Shown piece after piece: positions 23,732 to 35,031 of a DNA stretch of 55,612 nt. Each line of letters opens with the position of its first letter. Within the stretch, counting starts at the first letter, position 1. Source of the stretch: Veillonella sp. VA137 (GTDB lineage Bacteria; Bacillota; Negativicutes; Veillonellales; Veillonellaceae); assembly GCF_003992015.1 (NCBI RefSeq), contig NZ_RQVK01000012.1:1-55612 (forward strand), read 5' to 3'. The notes under the pieces are model-generated. The model did not search any database. It saw nothing but the letters and a program-made list of their open reading frames with translations, and was not told the origin of the DNA. The position numbers and the translations under genes are program-made.

Positions 23732-25456
23732 ATGGTACATCCATTGGCAGGACAACCTGTAAAAAAAGAAGATATTATTAATGTAGATACAATTGTGAAA
23801 GACTTTTTTCGCATTGTTCCTAATCATGAGACTTTAGAAGAACGAGTAAGCTTTGGTACGTCTGGACATCGAGGGATTGCATCCAAAGGGACCTTTAATG
23901 AACTCCATGTGGCAGCCATTGTACAAGCGATTTGTGATGTACGCCAAGAATTTGGCGCCACAGGACCTTGTTATATTGGACAAGATACACATGCCTTATC
24001 ACAGCCAGCCTTGCAAGTAGCTATTGAAGTCTTGTTGGGAAATCGTGTGAAAACACGCGTGGACGCACATCGTGAATTTGTACCTACTCCAAGTGTATCT
24101 CGTGCTATTTTGCGACACAATGCAAATACACCGAAAGATAATGTAGCAGATGGTATTATTATTACACCGTCACATAATCCGCCAGAACATGGTGGCATAA
24201 AATATAACCCACCTCATGGGGGTCCAGCAGATACAGTAGTAACTAAACGGATTGAAGCTTTGGCTAATGAATATTTACAAAAAGGGTTGGATAGCATTCA
24301 ACGATTTTCTTTTCATCATCTAGTGGGCGTTCATGAAAGTGCTCATTGTGGTTGCTGTCATCATGAAGAAGAGAAAGCAGTAGCACCTGCTGCGATTTCT
24401 GTAGAGGAAGCGGGACAATATCTAGAACCATATGATTTTAAAATGGTCTATGTAAAAGAATTGCCGCAGATTATCAATATGAAAGCAATCCAAGAAGCCA
24501 ATCCAAAGGTGTTAATTAATGCGTTAGGTGGCAGTGGAGGAGCCTATTGGCATGCCATTGCTGAGGAGTATAATCTAAATTTTACCATTATTAATAGTGA
24601 CTATGATCCAACATTTAGTTTTATGTCCTATGACCATGATGGAGCGATTCGTATGGACTGTTCTTCCCCATATGCTATGGCAGAGGTGGCGAAACATTTA
24701 GGTGATCATGTGCTAGCTATTGGAAATGATCCGGATTATGATCGTCATGGCATTGTCACAGAAGAAGGTTTGTTAGCACCAAATCAATATTTAGTAGTAG
24801 CTGCTAAATATTTGAATGAAACTCGTCCGTGGGAAGGGAAAGGTATTGGTAAAACAGCCGTTGTTACTGGCTTGATGGATGCCTATTGCAAAGACTCTAA
24901 TCATCCCGTGTATGAAGTGCCAGTAGGGTTTAAATATTTTGCGCCTTTATTATTTGATGGACGCATTGGTCTTGGAGCTGAGGAGAGTGCAGGAGCGTCC
25001 TTCTTGCAACAAGATGGAACTGTATGGACTACAGATAAAGATGGCATCATTCTAGGTCTGTTAGCTGTGGAAATGGTAGCCACTACAGGGAAAACTCCAG
25101 CACAGCACTATGTAGATGTGACGGCGCAATGGGGAACACCGGTGTTCCAACGTGTGGATATGCCTTGCACAGCGGAAATAAAAAGTGCTTTAAAAGGTAT
25201 GAAACCTAGTGATGTGGCTATGACAAAATTAGGAGGCAGTCCGATTCTAGATATTCGTACGACCTCTTTGTTTGAAGAACAACCTATCGATGGTGTTAAA
25301 ATTGTGACAGATACAGGTTGGTTTGTAGCACGACCATCAGGTACAGAAAACTTATATAAAATGTATGCAGAGTCCTATTTAGGCGAAGAAGGGCTGGCGC
25401 AGCTGATGGAAGATGGTAAACACATTATTGAAGGGTTAGTAACAAAATCTGTTTAG
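23732..25456 (+). CDS. pgm: Alpha-D-glucose phosphate-specific phosphoglucomutase
   Basis: Interconverts glucose 1-phosphate and glucose 6-phosphate, feeding sugar nucleotide synthesis. 574 residues; the ATG at 23732 has AAGGAGG upstream, whereas the frame stays open further 5' inside yitT. All four family motifs are present: the phosphoserine loop TPSHNPPEHGG, the metal loop GNDPDYDRHG, the sugar-binding loop GAEESAGAS and the phosphate-binding RPSGTENLYKMY. An insert around residues 205-211 (HCGCCHH) in a His-rich stretch is unlike most relatives and could bind a metal. The neighbouring wecA and wecB genes also work on sugar-phosphate metabolism. Confidence 0.94.
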   Translation: MVHPLAGQPVKKEDIINVDTIVKDFFRIVPNHETLEERVSFGTSGHRGIASKGTFNELHVAAIVQAICDVRQEFGATGPCYIGQDTHALSQPALQVAIEVLLGNRVKTRVDAHREFVPTPSVSRAILRHNANTPKDNVADGIIITPSHNPPEHGGIKYNPPHGGPADTVVTKRIEALANEYLQKGLDSIQRFSFHHLVGVHESAHCGCCHHEEEKAVAPAAISVEEAGQYLEPYDFKMVYVKELPQIINMKAIQEANPKVLINALGGSGGAYWHAIAEEYNLNFTIINSDYDPTFSFMSYDHDGAIRMDCSSPYAMAEVAKHLGDHVLAIGNDPDYDRHGIVTEEGLLAPNQYLVVAAKYLNETRPWEGKGIGKTAVVTGLMDAYCKDSNHPVYEVPVGFKYFAPLLFDGRIGLGAEESAGASFLQQDGTVWTTDKDGIILGLLAVEMVATTGKTPAQHYVDVTAQWGTPVFQRVDMPCTAEIKSALKGMKPSDVAMTKLGGSPILDIRTTSLFEEQPIDGVKIVTDTGWFVARPSGTENLYKMYAESYLGEEGLAQLMEDGKHIIEGLVTKSV

Positions 25457-25610
25457 TTGGTAACCGTCTTTAACATGTCCATGAAGAGAAGGGAGTCCAT
25501 GTACTTACTGAGTCTGTTCTTGTATGTCCTGTGTTTAACTGATATAATTAATAAATATGGTCTATATACAATGAACTAAGTATTCGAATAACAGACTATT
25601 GACAATCATT

Positions 25611-25619
25611 TGTTATAAT
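25611..25619 (+). promoter_or_regulatory. Extended -10 promoter upstream of the wecA-like gene
   Basis: TGTTATAAT matches the extended -10 consensus TGnTATAAT, 30 bases before the start codon. A TTGACA at 25599-25604 is too close to act as its -35 box. Confidence 0.5.
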
Positions 25620-25648
25620 CATGAAATACCACGTATGGAGGTGGTGGA

Positions 25649-26671
25649 ATGACAGTATATTTATGGGCCTTTGTCATTGCTCTCGTAGTAACGTATATTT
25701 GCACACCTTTGGTGAAACAATTTGCTGTTAAGGTAGGTGCTATTGATAAACCAGATGCACGTAAGGTGCATCAAGTGTCAATTCCACGATTAGGTGGATT
25801 GGCCATCTATATTGGCTATATGGTATCTTTGCTGTATAGTGTGAAAGATGTGTCTTCTATCAAAGGATTGATTGTAGGTTCAATTATCCTAGTAGCAGTA
25901 GGGATTTGGGACGATATTAAGCAAATTGGTCCCAAAACAAAATTGATGGGACAAATTTTGGCGGCTCTTATGTTGCCACTGTTTGGCAATGCGGTGCATT
26001 TTATTAGCATTGGTGACCATCTATTGTATTTAGAATATTTTGCTATACCGTTAACGGTATTTTGGATTGTAGGGTTTACGAATATTGTGAATCTCATTGA
26101 TGGATTAGATGGATTGGCAGCAGGGATTTCTCTCATTGCGTGTATTACGATTTGTATCGTGACTTTGCAAATGGGGCAAATCGAATTGGCTTGCATTACT
26201 TTGGCATTAGCTGGGGCGGCTTGCGGATTCTTGCGCTACAACTTTAATCCTGCCAAAATATTTATGGGTGATACAGGCAGTATGCTATTGGGTTATACCA
26301 TGGCAGCTATCTCTGTCATGGGTAGTGTAAAAACGGCAGCGACTGTGGCATTGGTGGTACCTGTGATTGTGTTAGGATTACCAATTTTAGATACTTTATT
26401 TGCCATTGTACGTCGACGTATTAATGGACGCCCTGTATTCCAACCAGATAAAGGACATTTGCATCATCGTCTACTGGCGATGGGGCTCACACAAAAACAA
26501 GCAGTGTTGCTCATGTATGCCATTACGGCACTCTTAGGTTGCGTGTCTATCGTGGCGGCAAAAGCAAACTTTGTTATCGGAGTCTTGCTAGTGCTTGTTA
26601 TACTTTGTGCATGTGTGTGGACCGCAACAAAAATTGGGATTATATCCAAAGACAACGACGTTCGTAAATAG
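25649..26671 (+). CDS. Undecaprenyl-phosphate sugar-1-phosphate transferase (WecA/TagO type)
   Basis: Membrane enzyme of the MraY/WecA family that moves a HexNAc-1-phosphate, usually GlcNAc, from UDP to undecaprenyl phosphate as the first step of a surface glycan. 340 residues, about ten membrane segments. Motifs: PDARKVHQVSIPRLGGLAIY at the N terminus, VGIWDDIKQIGPKTKL, NLIDGLDGLAAG, MGDTGSMLLGY and the His-rich cytoplasmic loop KGHLHHRLLAMG. That loop distinguishes WecA/TagO from MraY. GGAGGTGG precedes the ATG. A UDP-GlcNAc 2-epimerase gene follows after 0.5 kb, pointing to a ManNAc-containing or related glycan. Confidence 0.9.
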   Translation: MTVYLWAFVIALVVTYICTPLVKQFAVKVGAIDKPDARKVHQVSIPRLGGLAIYIGYMVSLLYSVKDVSSIKGLIVGSIILVAVGIWDDIKQIGPKTKLMGQILAALMLPLFGNAVHFISIGDHLLYLEYFAIPLTVFWIVGFTNIVNLIDGLDGLAAGISLIACITICIVTLQMGQIELACITLALAGAACGFLRYNFNPAKIFMGDTGSMLLGYTMAAISVMGSVKTAATVALVVPVIVLGLPILDTLFAIVRRRINGRPVFQPDKGHLHHRLLAMGLTQKQAVLLMYAITALLGCVSIVAAKANFVIGVLLVLVILCACVWTATKIGIISKDNDVRK

Positions 26672-26677
26672 CTATGC

Positions 26678-26729
26678 AAAACGCCAGGAGTCCCTCAGAA
26701 GATTTTCTGAGGGGCATATGGCGTTTTTT
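26678..26729 (+). terminator. Terminator of the wecA-like gene
   Basis: Two-part stem: AAAACGCC (26678-26685) with GGCGTTTT (26720-26727), and inside it CCCTCAGAA (26692-26700) with TTCTGAGGG (26705-26713). A T run follows. Confidence 0.85.
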
Positions 26730-26744
26730 ATTACTTCATAAATT

Positions 26745-26815
26745 AAGACCGCGGCATATTCCTTCACAAACGGTATTTCATAATGTTTGTTCAGGAACAT
26801 ACCGCGGTCTTTTTG
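26745..26815 (+). repeat. Structured repeat element, copy A
   Basis: Outer stem AAGACCGCGG (26745-26754) with CCGCGGTCTT (26802-26811), followed by T. A 29-base core at 26764-26792 is identical to one at 53640-53668, although the outer stems of the two copies have different sequences. The core itself folds through ACAAAC (26766) and GTTTGT (26785). It probably terminates transcription here, but the conserved apical core suggests a further role. Confidence 0.75.
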
Positions 26816-26876
26816 CGTTTTCTTAATGTTAGTAATGAAATGCCATATGCCTTAGATAATCTATTTCGCGGCTAAA

Positions 26877-27006
26877 GGCGTTTTGCCTAGTGTTTGCTCA
26901 CTCTGTAGGAGAGGGGGTGCCACGCTTTCTAGTGTTTGTAGAATTAAGTATATTACGCCATGTCGCTTACGCTTATGGCGTTTTGCCTAGTGTTTGCTCG
27001 TTCTGT
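26877..27006. repeat. Pair of 30-nt direct repeats 100 bases apart
   Basis: A 30-base sequence beginning GGCGTTTTGCCTAGTGTTTG at 26877-26906 recurs at 26977-27006 with two mismatches. The second copy is preceded by a hairpin, ACGCCAT (26955) with ATGGCGT (26975). The gap from 26816 to 27183 otherwise shows no credible gene. Confidence 0.7.
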
Positions 27007-27183
27007 GAGGGAATGGGGCATGGTATTTTGTTTGGATATACTTCTTTGCAGTTTCTACTAGTATGGAAGGCTTGTACATGATACAATAGAGATAATTGAA
27101 AAAGCTTAATAAAGTGATTTAGGAAAGTTTGTATATGACGGCTTTCATGGTAAAGGAAGTAAACGAAATATGTGGGAGGTACT

Positions 27184-28329
27184 ATGTTAAAAGTCATGAC
27201 CATATTTGGGACACGTCCTGAGGCAATAAAGATGGCACCAGTTGTTAAGGCTTTGGAAGCAGCGCCTGATATGGAGTCCATCGTTACGGTAACGGCACAG
27301 CATAGAGAAATGTTAGATCAGGTGTTGCATTTGTTTTCTATAACACCTGATTATGATTTAAATATTATGAGTCAAGGACAGACCTTGTATGATGTAACTT
27401 GTCGTGCCTTAATGGGACTGCAAGAGGTATTGAAAGAAGCAAAGCCTGATGTGGTGCTTGTTCATGGCGATACGACCACTACTTTTGTGGGGGCGCTAGC
27501 GGCATTTTATGAGGGGATTCCTGTTGGGCATGTGGAGGCAGGTCTTCGGACGGGTAATATTTACTCTCCATTTCCTGAGGAGATGAATCGTAAGTTGACC
27601 GGTGCTATTGGGACCTACCATTTTGCACCTACCACTACATCAGAAGCAAACTTATTGAAAGAAAATATTAATCCAGATCACTTGTATGTAACAGGAAATA
27701 CGGTTATTGATGCATTACGTACAACGGTGAAGGAAGAGTATACATTCAAGGAAGAGTTGCTGAACAAAATTGATTACGTGAACCAAAAGGTTATTTTGGT
27801 GACCACTCATCGTCGTGAGAATTTAGGCGATCCAATGCGCAATGTGTATGAGGCAATTCGTGATATTATTGGAGAACATGAAGAGGTAGAAGTTATCTTC
27901 CCTATGCACCGAAATCCAAAGGTACGCAGTATTGTACAAGAGGTACTAGGTGATATGCCGCGTGTACATTTGATTGAGCCATTGGAATATGAACCATTTG
28001 CAAACTTAATGGATCGGACCTACCTTATTATGACAGACTCTGGTGGTATTCAAGAGGAAGCGCCATCTTTGGGTAAACCTGTACTAGTTCTTCGTGATAC
28101 CACAGAGCGACCTGAAGCAGTCCAAGCAGGTACAGTAAAATTAGTGGGCACTGATAAAGCAACTGTATACTCCACAGCTAAAGAGTTAATTACGAATGCA
28201 GAAATGTATACTACTATGTCAAATGCAGTGAACCCTTATGGGGATGGATTAGCATCAGAACGAATTGTACAAGCCTTACGGCATGAATTTTTTGAGCATC
28301 AAGAAAAACCATCGTCCTTTGGAAAATAA
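27184..28329 (+). CDS. wecB: UDP-N-acetylglucosamine 2-epimerase (non-hydrolysing)
   Basis: Converts UDP-GlcNAc to UDP-ManNAc in the cytoplasm for surface glycan synthesis. About 381 residues, full length. Motifs: IFGTRPEAIKMAPVV at the N terminus, HGDTTTTFVGALAAF, HVEAGLRTGN, the middle TTHRRENLG, and TDSGGIQEEAPSLGKPVLVL with RDTTERPE. The start at 27184 follows GGGAGG closely; a GTG four codons upstream overlaps that site. With the wecA-like gene it suggests a lipid-linked ManNAc-containing polymer, but no glycosyltransferase is adjacent. No clear terminator follows. Confidence 0.94.
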   Translation: MLKVMTIFGTRPEAIKMAPVVKALEAAPDMESIVTVTAQHREMLDQVLHLFSITPDYDLNIMSQGQTLYDVTCRALMGLQEVLKEAKPDVVLVHGDTTTTFVGALAAFYEGIPVGHVEAGLRTGNIYSPFPEEMNRKLTGAIGTYHFAPTTTSEANLLKENINPDHLYVTGNTVIDALRTTVKEEYTFKEELLNKIDYVNQKVILVTTHRRENLGDPMRNVYEAIRDIIGEHEEVEVIFPMHRNPKVRSIVQEVLGDMPRVHLIEPLEYEPFANLMDRTYLIMTDSGGIQEEAPSLGKPVLVLRDTTERPEAVQAGTVKLVGTDKATVYSTAKELITNAEMYTTMSNAVNPYGDGLASERIVQALRHEFFEHQEKPSSFGK

Positions 28330-28455
28330 TAGTCGATGTATGCATTCTAGTTATAATTAAGTTGATAGCTACTTTCATTGACTGTGTAATTGAGGAATGT
28401 ACACGGTTTTGAATCAAATCGTATGGAAAGTTTTGATAGATATAAAATTTATATA

Positions 28456-28486
28456 TTGTTAAAATTGTTTTCATTGGTGGTATAAT
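28456..28486 (+). promoter_or_regulatory. Promoter of the ATP synthase operon
   Basis: TGGTATAAT (28478-28486) is an extended -10 box. TTGTTA at 28456-28461 may be the -35 box, with a long 19-base spacer that the extended -10 could compensate for. The first start codon lies 32 bases downstream. Confidence 0.6.
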
Positions 28487-28517
28487 CTACGATGTTAGAG
28501 GTATAGGAGGTATGTCT

Positions 28518-28721
28518 ATGGGGAAAGAAAAATCAGATCTATGGATGGCTATCTCCAAAGCATCAACTACGGGATTTACCATACTTTGTTCTATCGGTAT
28601 CTGTATGGGTCTTGGTTATGCCATTGATCACTATGTGGGAACGCACCCTTGGGGCGTGCTCCTAGGTGGATTAATCGGTGGATTTCTAGGCCTCTACGGT
28701 GTCATACGTCAGTGTATGTAA
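28518..28721 (+). CDS. AtpZ/AtpI-like small membrane protein
   Basis: 67 residues with two membrane helices (TTGFTILCSIGICMGLGYAI and WGVLLGGLIGGFLGLYGVI) joined by a short DHYVGTHP loop, the layout of the AtpZ/AtpQ family found at the head of atp operons. The ATG at 28518 is chosen because AGGAGG is 7 bases away; an ATG at 28512 would leave only one base. AtpZ proteins are thought to aid assembly or Mg2+/Ca2+ supply; here that is inferred from position. Confidence 0.8.
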   Translation: MGKEKSDLWMAISKASTTGFTILCSIGICMGLGYAIDHYVGTHPWGVLLGGLIGGFLGLYGVIRQCM

Positions 28722-28730
28722 GGAGACTGT

Positions 28731-29117
28731 ATGAAAGAATATATAACCTATATCAAAAGTCATTGCCGATGGATACTGTCAGTGGCTATACTAGGTGTAG
28801 TCGTGTTATGGATACTGGACTGGACTCAGCACATCACGGGTTGGCTATGGGGCATGATGACATATGTTGTATATTTCTTGTATTTAGCCTTTCAAACCTA
28901 CAAGATGAAAGGCGCCACCTTAGACGATGTGAAACGTCGAGTTTGGATTGGTGTTATGAGTCGGTTTAGCTTAATCGTATTGTTAGTAGGCATAAGCACG
29001 CAGATCCCTTCTATTTCCATGAAAGGTGTACTAGGCGGAATCTGTGTGTTTGTTCCTATGCAATATGTTGAGTATAGTATGTATGTACGTCAACGTAATA
29101 GGGAATCATCTATGTGA
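28731..29117 (+). CDS. atpI: ATP synthase subunit I
   Basis: 128 residues with four predicted membrane helices (WILSVAILGVVVLWILDW, LWGMMTYVVYFLYLAF, FSLIVLLVGIST, VLGGICVFVPMQYVEYSMYV). Length, topology and position between the atpZ-like gene and atpB match AtpI, which helps assemble the c-ring. Sequence conservation in this family is low, so the call leans on context. AGGAGA lies 6 bases before the ATG. Confidence 0.82.
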   Translation: MKEYITYIKSHCRWILSVAILGVVVLWILDWTQHITGWLWGMMTYVVYFLYLAFQTYKMKGATLDDVKRRVWIGVMSRFSLIVLLVGISTQIPSISMKGVLGGICVFVPMQYVEYSMYVRQRNRESSM

Positions 29118-29131
29118 AAGGGGGTGGGAAT

Positions 29132-29803
29132 ATGGAGTTACATGCAGGGCATCATCATGTTGTTCAATGGATGGGCATATCCTTTAATATGGATACGCTA
29201 TACATGACGTGGTTAGTGATGGCAATCATTATTGTAGTCACACTATTAGCTACACGGTCACGGGCCATGGTACCACAGGGGATTCAAAATGTGATGGAAG
29301 GCGTGCTAGAAGGATTGACTGGTCAGTTTAAAACGAACCTAGGCAATCAGTGGAAGTTTTTAAGCTCCATCCTATTTACGTATTTTCTGTTTATTTTGGT
29401 GAGTAATGAATTGGGCTTGATTCCAAGTCCGCATATCTTGGCATCGCCAACAAATGACATTAACACCACCTTGGGATTAGCCATTTCAAGCTCAATTCTT
29501 GTATGGATTGTAGGCTTGAAAGTCAAAGGAATTGGCTATTTTAAGCATTTTGTGCAGCCATTTAAATTATTTATCATCATCAACTTAATGGAAGAAATAG
29601 CGAAACCTGTCACATTAGCCTTCCGTTTGTTTGGTAACATACTAGCGGGAGAAATTCTTTTAGAATTATTATATGCCTTGGTACCCTATGTACTTCCTAT
29701 CGTATGGTTAGCCTTTAGTCTAGCAATCGGTATTATTCAAGCGTTTATTTTTGCCATGCTCGTTACCTCGTATTTGGGGATGACAATTGGAGATGGACAT
29801 TAA
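29132..29803 (+). CDS. atpB: ATP synthase F0 subunit a
   Basis: Membrane stator subunit that provides the half-channels for ion flow past the c-ring. About 223 residues with five to six helices. The essential Arg lies in PVTLAFRLFGNILAGEILLELL, and the C-terminal helix LAFSLAIGIIQAFIFAMLVTSYL is typical. The ATG at 29132 follows GGGGGTGGG; an in-frame GTG at 29114 overlaps the end of atpI. The N-terminal HAGHHHVVQW stretch is His-rich, as in several relatives. Confidence 0.95.
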   Translation: MELHAGHHHVVQWMGISFNMDTLYMTWLVMAIIIVVTLLATRSRAMVPQGIQNVMEGVLEGLTGQFKTNLGNQWKFLSSILFTYFLFILVSNELGLIPSPHILASPTNDINTTLGLAISSSILVWIVGLKVKGIGYFKHFVQPFKLFIIINLMEEIAKPVTLAFRLFGNILAGEILLELLYALVPYVLPIVWLAFSLAIGIIQAFIFAMLVTSYLGMTIGDGH

Positions 29804-29811
29804 TAGTTTAG

Positions 29812-30096
<285 letters not shown>

Positions 30097-30125
30097 TAGA
30101 CATTAGCTAAGAGGAGGTATGACCG

Positions 30126-30620
30126 TTGGTAGATTTAAACGGCACACTCGTACTTCAGATTTTGAACTTTATTGTGCTAGTGTTGATTTTAGCAAAGTAT
30201 GCGTATAAACCGTTATTGCAAACCATGGAAGAACGGAAACGTCGCATTGAGAATGATCTTACCAGTGCAGAACAAGCTAGAGAAGAAGCGGCTGCGTTGA
30301 AAGCTGAATATACAGCGCAATTGCAAGAAGCTCGTAAAGAAGCACAAGGGATTATCGAGACCGCAAAACAACAAGCAGAAGCAGAATCACAAGCACAAAT
30401 CAAAGAGTTACGAGCTCAACTAGTGAAAGAAAAAGAAATCGCCCGCCAAGAAATTGAACGGGAACGGGAAAAAGCAATGCAACAAATCCGCGCAGAAGTT
30501 GTGAATTTGTCTGTACAAGTGGCTGGTAAGTTAATTGGAAAAGACTTTTCCAGTGCTGATAATGTAGCTCTTGTAGAGGATACCATTGCAAAACTTGATA
30601 GTACAACTATAAGGTCGTGA
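30126..30620 (+). CDS. atpF: ATP synthase F0 subunit b
   Basis: Peripheral-stalk subunit of 164 residues: an N-terminal membrane helix (VLQILNFIVLVLILAKYAY) followed by a long charged coiled coil (about residues 35-125) that reaches the delta subunit. The start is a TTG at 30126, placed 8 bases after GAGGAGG; the ATG at 30119 is out of frame. The last 30 residues (VQVAGKLIGKDFSSADNVALV) match the delta-binding end of the family. Confidence 0.94.
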   Translation: MVDLNGTLVLQILNFIVLVLILAKYAYKPLLQTMEERKRRIENDLTSAEQAREEAAALKAEYTAQLQEARKEAQGIIETAKQQAEAESQAQIKELRAQLVKEKEIARQEIEREREKAMQQIRAEVVNLSVQVAGKLIGKDFSSADNVALVEDTIAKLDSTTIRS

Positions 30621-30624
30621 TACG

Positions 30625-31191
30625 ATGAGTGTAGAAAGAATTGCAGAAACATATAGCTCCGCTATATTTGAATTAGGACAGGAATCAGGTTTGTTACCAC
30701 AATTTGATACAGATCTTTCCTATGTGCAAGATTTATTTTCCACCCATGAGGAATTACGCCAAATTTTAATCAATCCTATGTTAGAAGTAGCGGGAAAAAA
30801 GAAAATTTTACAACAAATCTTTGGTAGTGAAGTGCATCCATTGATTATGAATTTTCTCAATGTTATGGTGGACCGCCGTCGCAGTCCCTATATCATGGAA
30901 ACAGCTCGTGCTTACGTAAAACGCTCCCGTGAAAGTCGCGGTATTTTGGAAGCGAAAGTAACGGTTATAGAACCACTTTCAGAGGCAATGCGGGAAAAAG
31001 TATTGCGTAAGTTACAAGAGATCACTGGCAAAGAATGTGTCATCGAAGAACATGTGGATCCATCCATCTTAGGTGGCATGGTCATTCAAGTGGGAGACAC
31101 TCGGATTGATGGAAGTATGGCTAGACGATTGGAAGAATTAAAAAAATCATTGCTTAATGCAAGTACCAATAAGATTGGGGTGAATGGTTAA
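30625..31191 (+). CDS. atpH: ATP synthase F1 subunit delta
   Basis: 188-residue stator protein that joins subunit b to the top of the alpha-beta hexamer. It shows the N-terminal six-helix domain ([18 protein letters not shown]) and the C-terminal signature [33 protein letters not shown]. It starts 4 bases after the atpF stop and ends 2 bases before atpA, as expected in a tightly packed operon. Confidence 0.95.
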   Translation: MSVERIAETYSSAIFELGQESGLLPQFDTDLSYVQDLFSTHEELRQILINPMLEVAGKKKILQQIFGSEVHPLIMNFLNVMVDRRRSPYIMETARAYVKRSRESRGILEAKVTVIEPLSEAMREKVLRKLQEITGKECVIEEHVDPSILGGMVIQVGDTRIDGSMARRLEELKKSLLNASTNKIGVNG

Positions 31192-31193
31192 TT

Positions 31194-32729
31194 ATGAAAA
31201 TGACGCCTGAAGAAATTACTGCCATTATTAAACAGCAGATTCAGGACTATAATGTTGAATTAAACGTAGATGACGTAGGAACTGTTCTGGAAGTAGGGGA
31301 CGGTATTGCGCATATCTACGGTCTTGAAAAAGCCATGGCTGGCGAATTGTTAGAGTTACCTCATGGCGTATATGGCATGGTACTCAATTTAGAACAAGAT
31401 AATGTAGGCGCCGTTCTCCTAGGTAATGACTTCTTGATTAAAGAAGGCGATGAAGTGCGCCGTACAGGCCGCATCATGCAGGTTCCTGTAGGAGATGGCT
31501 TAATTGGTCGTGTTGTGAATGCCCTTGGTCAACCTATCGATGGTAAAGGTGAAATTGTGGCAGAAACATATCGTCCTGTAGAATACCCAGCACCTGGTAT
31601 TGCAGATCGTAAATCTGTATTTGAGCCAATGCAAACTGGTTTGAAAGCCATTGATGCGATGGTACCAATCGGTCGTGGTCAACGGGAGTTGATCATTGGT
31701 GACCGTGGTACTGGTAAAACAGCGATTGCTATTGATACGATCTTGAACCAAAAAGGACAAGATGTGATTTGTATCTATGTAGCGATTGGTCAAAAAGAAT
31801 CTACTGTAGCTCGTGTAGTACAAAAATTAGAAGAAGCAGGGGCTATGGACTATACAATCGTTGTGTCTGCTGGTGCTTCTGAAGGGGCTCCTATGCAGTA
31901 CTTAGCACCATATTCTGGGGTAGCTATGGGTGAACATTTTATGTACCAAGGTAAACATGTACTTTGCGTATATGATGATTTAACAAAACAAGCTGCTGCC
32001 TATCGTGCAATGAGTTTGTTGTTACGTCGTCCTCCAGGACGTGAAGCGTACCCTGGTGACGTGTTCTACTTACATTCTCGTTTATTGGAACGTTCGGCAA
32101 AAGTATCTGATGAATTGGGTGGCGGATCTATTACAGCTTTACCAATTATCGAAACACAAGCAGGTGACGTATCTGCCTATATCCCAACGAACGTAATCTC
32201 CATCACCGATGGACAAATTTTCTTGGGTACAGATATGTTCTACTCTGGCGTTCGTCCAGCAGTTGACGTAGGTTTATCCGTATCTCGTGTAGGTGGTAGT
32301 GCGCAAATTAAAGCGATGAAACAAGTAGCTGGTAAATTGCGCTTGGAATTGGCACAATATCGTGAATTAGCGGCTTTCGCCCAGTTCGGTTCCGATTTAG
32401 ATGCCTCCACAAAAGCACAATTAGATCGTGGTGAACGCTTAACTGAAATGTTGAAACAACCACAATACTCTCCGTTAAAAGTAGAAGAACAAGTGGTATG
32501 TTTATATGCAGGTATTAATGGCTATTTCAAACGATTAGCTGTGCATGATGTACCAGCATTCCAAGATGCTTTATTACACTATGTACATGGTAATTATGCC
32601 AATGTATTAGCATCAATTAGAGATACTAAGAAATTAGAAGAAGATACAGAAAAAACATTGCAACAAGCGATTTTAGAATGTATTGATGTCTTTGGTGCTA
32701 CTCACGAATTATTACCAGAGGAGGCGTAA
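31194..32729 (+). CDS. atpA: ATP synthase F1 subunit alpha
   Basis: Non-catalytic nucleotide-binding subunit, 511 residues, full length. P-loop [11 protein letters not shown], followed by the family regions [14 protein letters not shown], the DELSEED-equivalent loops, and the signature [17 protein letters not shown]. The C terminus is intact. Either ATG at 31194 or 31200 could start it; the first is given. It is the fifth F1F0 gene of the operon after the membrane subunits. Confidence 0.97.
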   Translation: MKMTPEEITAIIKQQIQDYNVELNVDDVGTVLEVGDGIAHIYGLEKAMAGELLELPHGVYGMVLNLEQDNVGAVLLGNDFLIKEGDEVRRTGRIMQVPVGDGLIGRVVNALGQPIDGKGEIVAETYRPVEYPAPGIADRKSVFEPMQTGLKAIDAMVPIGRGQRELIIGDRGTGKTAIAIDTILNQKGQDVICIYVAIGQKESTVARVVQKLEEAGAMDYTIVVSAGASEGAPMQYLAPYSGVAMGEHFMYQGKHVLCVYDDLTKQAAAYRAMSLLLRRPPGREAYPGDVFYLHSRLLERSAKVSDELGGGSITALPIIETQAGDVSAYIPTNVISITDGQIFLGTDMFYSGVRPAVDVGLSVSRVGGSAQIKAMKQVAGKLRLELAQYRELAAFAQFGSDLDASTKAQLDRGERLTEMLKQPQYSPLKVEEQVVCLYAGINGYFKRLAVHDVPAFQDALLHYVHGNYANVLASIRDTKKLEEDTEKTLQQAILECIDVFGATHELLPEEA

Positions 32730-32732
32730 TCT

Positions 32733-33587
32733 ATGAGTAGTGCACAAGACTTACGCAAGCGTATAAAAAGTGTCACTAATACGCAGCAAATTACAAAAGC
32801 TATGAAGATGGTAGCATCTGCTCGTCTACGTCGTGCACAACAAAAAGCGAAAGGTACTGAACCTTATACTGAACGTCTCCGCCACATGCTGCATCAAAGC
32901 ATGTCCTCTATAGATGGGGGCGCAGATTTACCGCTACTCACAGTTCGTCCTGTGAATAAGGTAGCCTATGTGGTGGTAGGTGCGGATAAAGGTTTGGCTG
33001 GTGCTTATACTAGTAATATCATTAAATACGTGCAATCCTTGCTCAAGGATGCGCCAACAGATGCCTATGGTTTATTTACAGTGGGCCGCAAGCCAACGGA
33101 ATATTTCACAGGCCATGGCTATTCTGTAGTATCTGATTTGCAAGGTTTTTCTGATAAACCAGGCTTTCATCATGCCCAAGACATTGTGGAACAAGTAAAA
33201 ACAATGTTCTTGTCTGGTGAGGTGGATGAAGTGGTATTGGTATACACTAAGTTTGTGAACTCCTTATTGCAAGAAGTGACTCATGAGCGCTTATTACCTC
33301 TTTCATTAGAGTCCGATGCAGCAGAGGCCGGTGAAAGTTTATTCTATCCGGACCAAGGGTCTGTATTGGAACAATTGTTGCCAGCCTATGTGGAAAGCAC
33401 TGTATATAATGCATTGCTACATGGGGCGGCTAGTGAATTAGGTGCCCGTATGACGGCCATGACATCCGCTACAGATAATGCAGGCGAATTGATTGGTACC
33501 TTGCACTTAGAATACAATAAGTTGCGCCAAGCAGGTATTACTAACGAAATTTCTGAAATCGTAGGCGGTGCAAACGCATTGCAATAA
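32733..33587 (+). CDS. atpG: ATP synthase F1 subunit gamma
   Basis: Central rotor shaft, 284 residues. The N-terminal helix (AQDLRKRIKSVTNTQQITKAMKMVASARLRRAQ) and the C-terminal signature (ASELGARMTAMTSATDNAGELI to LEYNKLRQAGITNEISEIVGGANAL) form the antiparallel coil inside the hexamer. GAGGAGG lies upstream of the ATG within the end of atpA. Confidence 0.97.
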   Translation: MSSAQDLRKRIKSVTNTQQITKAMKMVASARLRRAQQKAKGTEPYTERLRHMLHQSMSSIDGGADLPLLTVRPVNKVAYVVVGADKGLAGAYTSNIIKYVQSLLKDAPTDAYGLFTVGRKPTEYFTGHGYSVVSDLQGFSDKPGFHHAQDIVEQVKTMFLSGEVDEVVLVYTKFVNSLLQEVTHERLLPLSLESDAAEAGESLFYPDQGSVLEQLLPAYVESTVYNALLHGAASELGARMTAMTSATDNAGELIGTLHLEYNKLRQAGITNEISEIVGGANALQ

Positions 33588-33594
33588 TAGATAA

Positions 33595-35028
<1,434 letters not shown>

Positions 35029-35031
35029 TCT

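Noticed and set aside
26877-27006. Possible CRISPR array
   Set aside because: Only two repeats, 70 bases of intervening sequence, no further copies and no cas genes.
26890-27081. Small plus-strand open frame between wecA and wecB
   Set aside because: It lies across the direct repeats, has no ribosome site and its product looks like random sequence.
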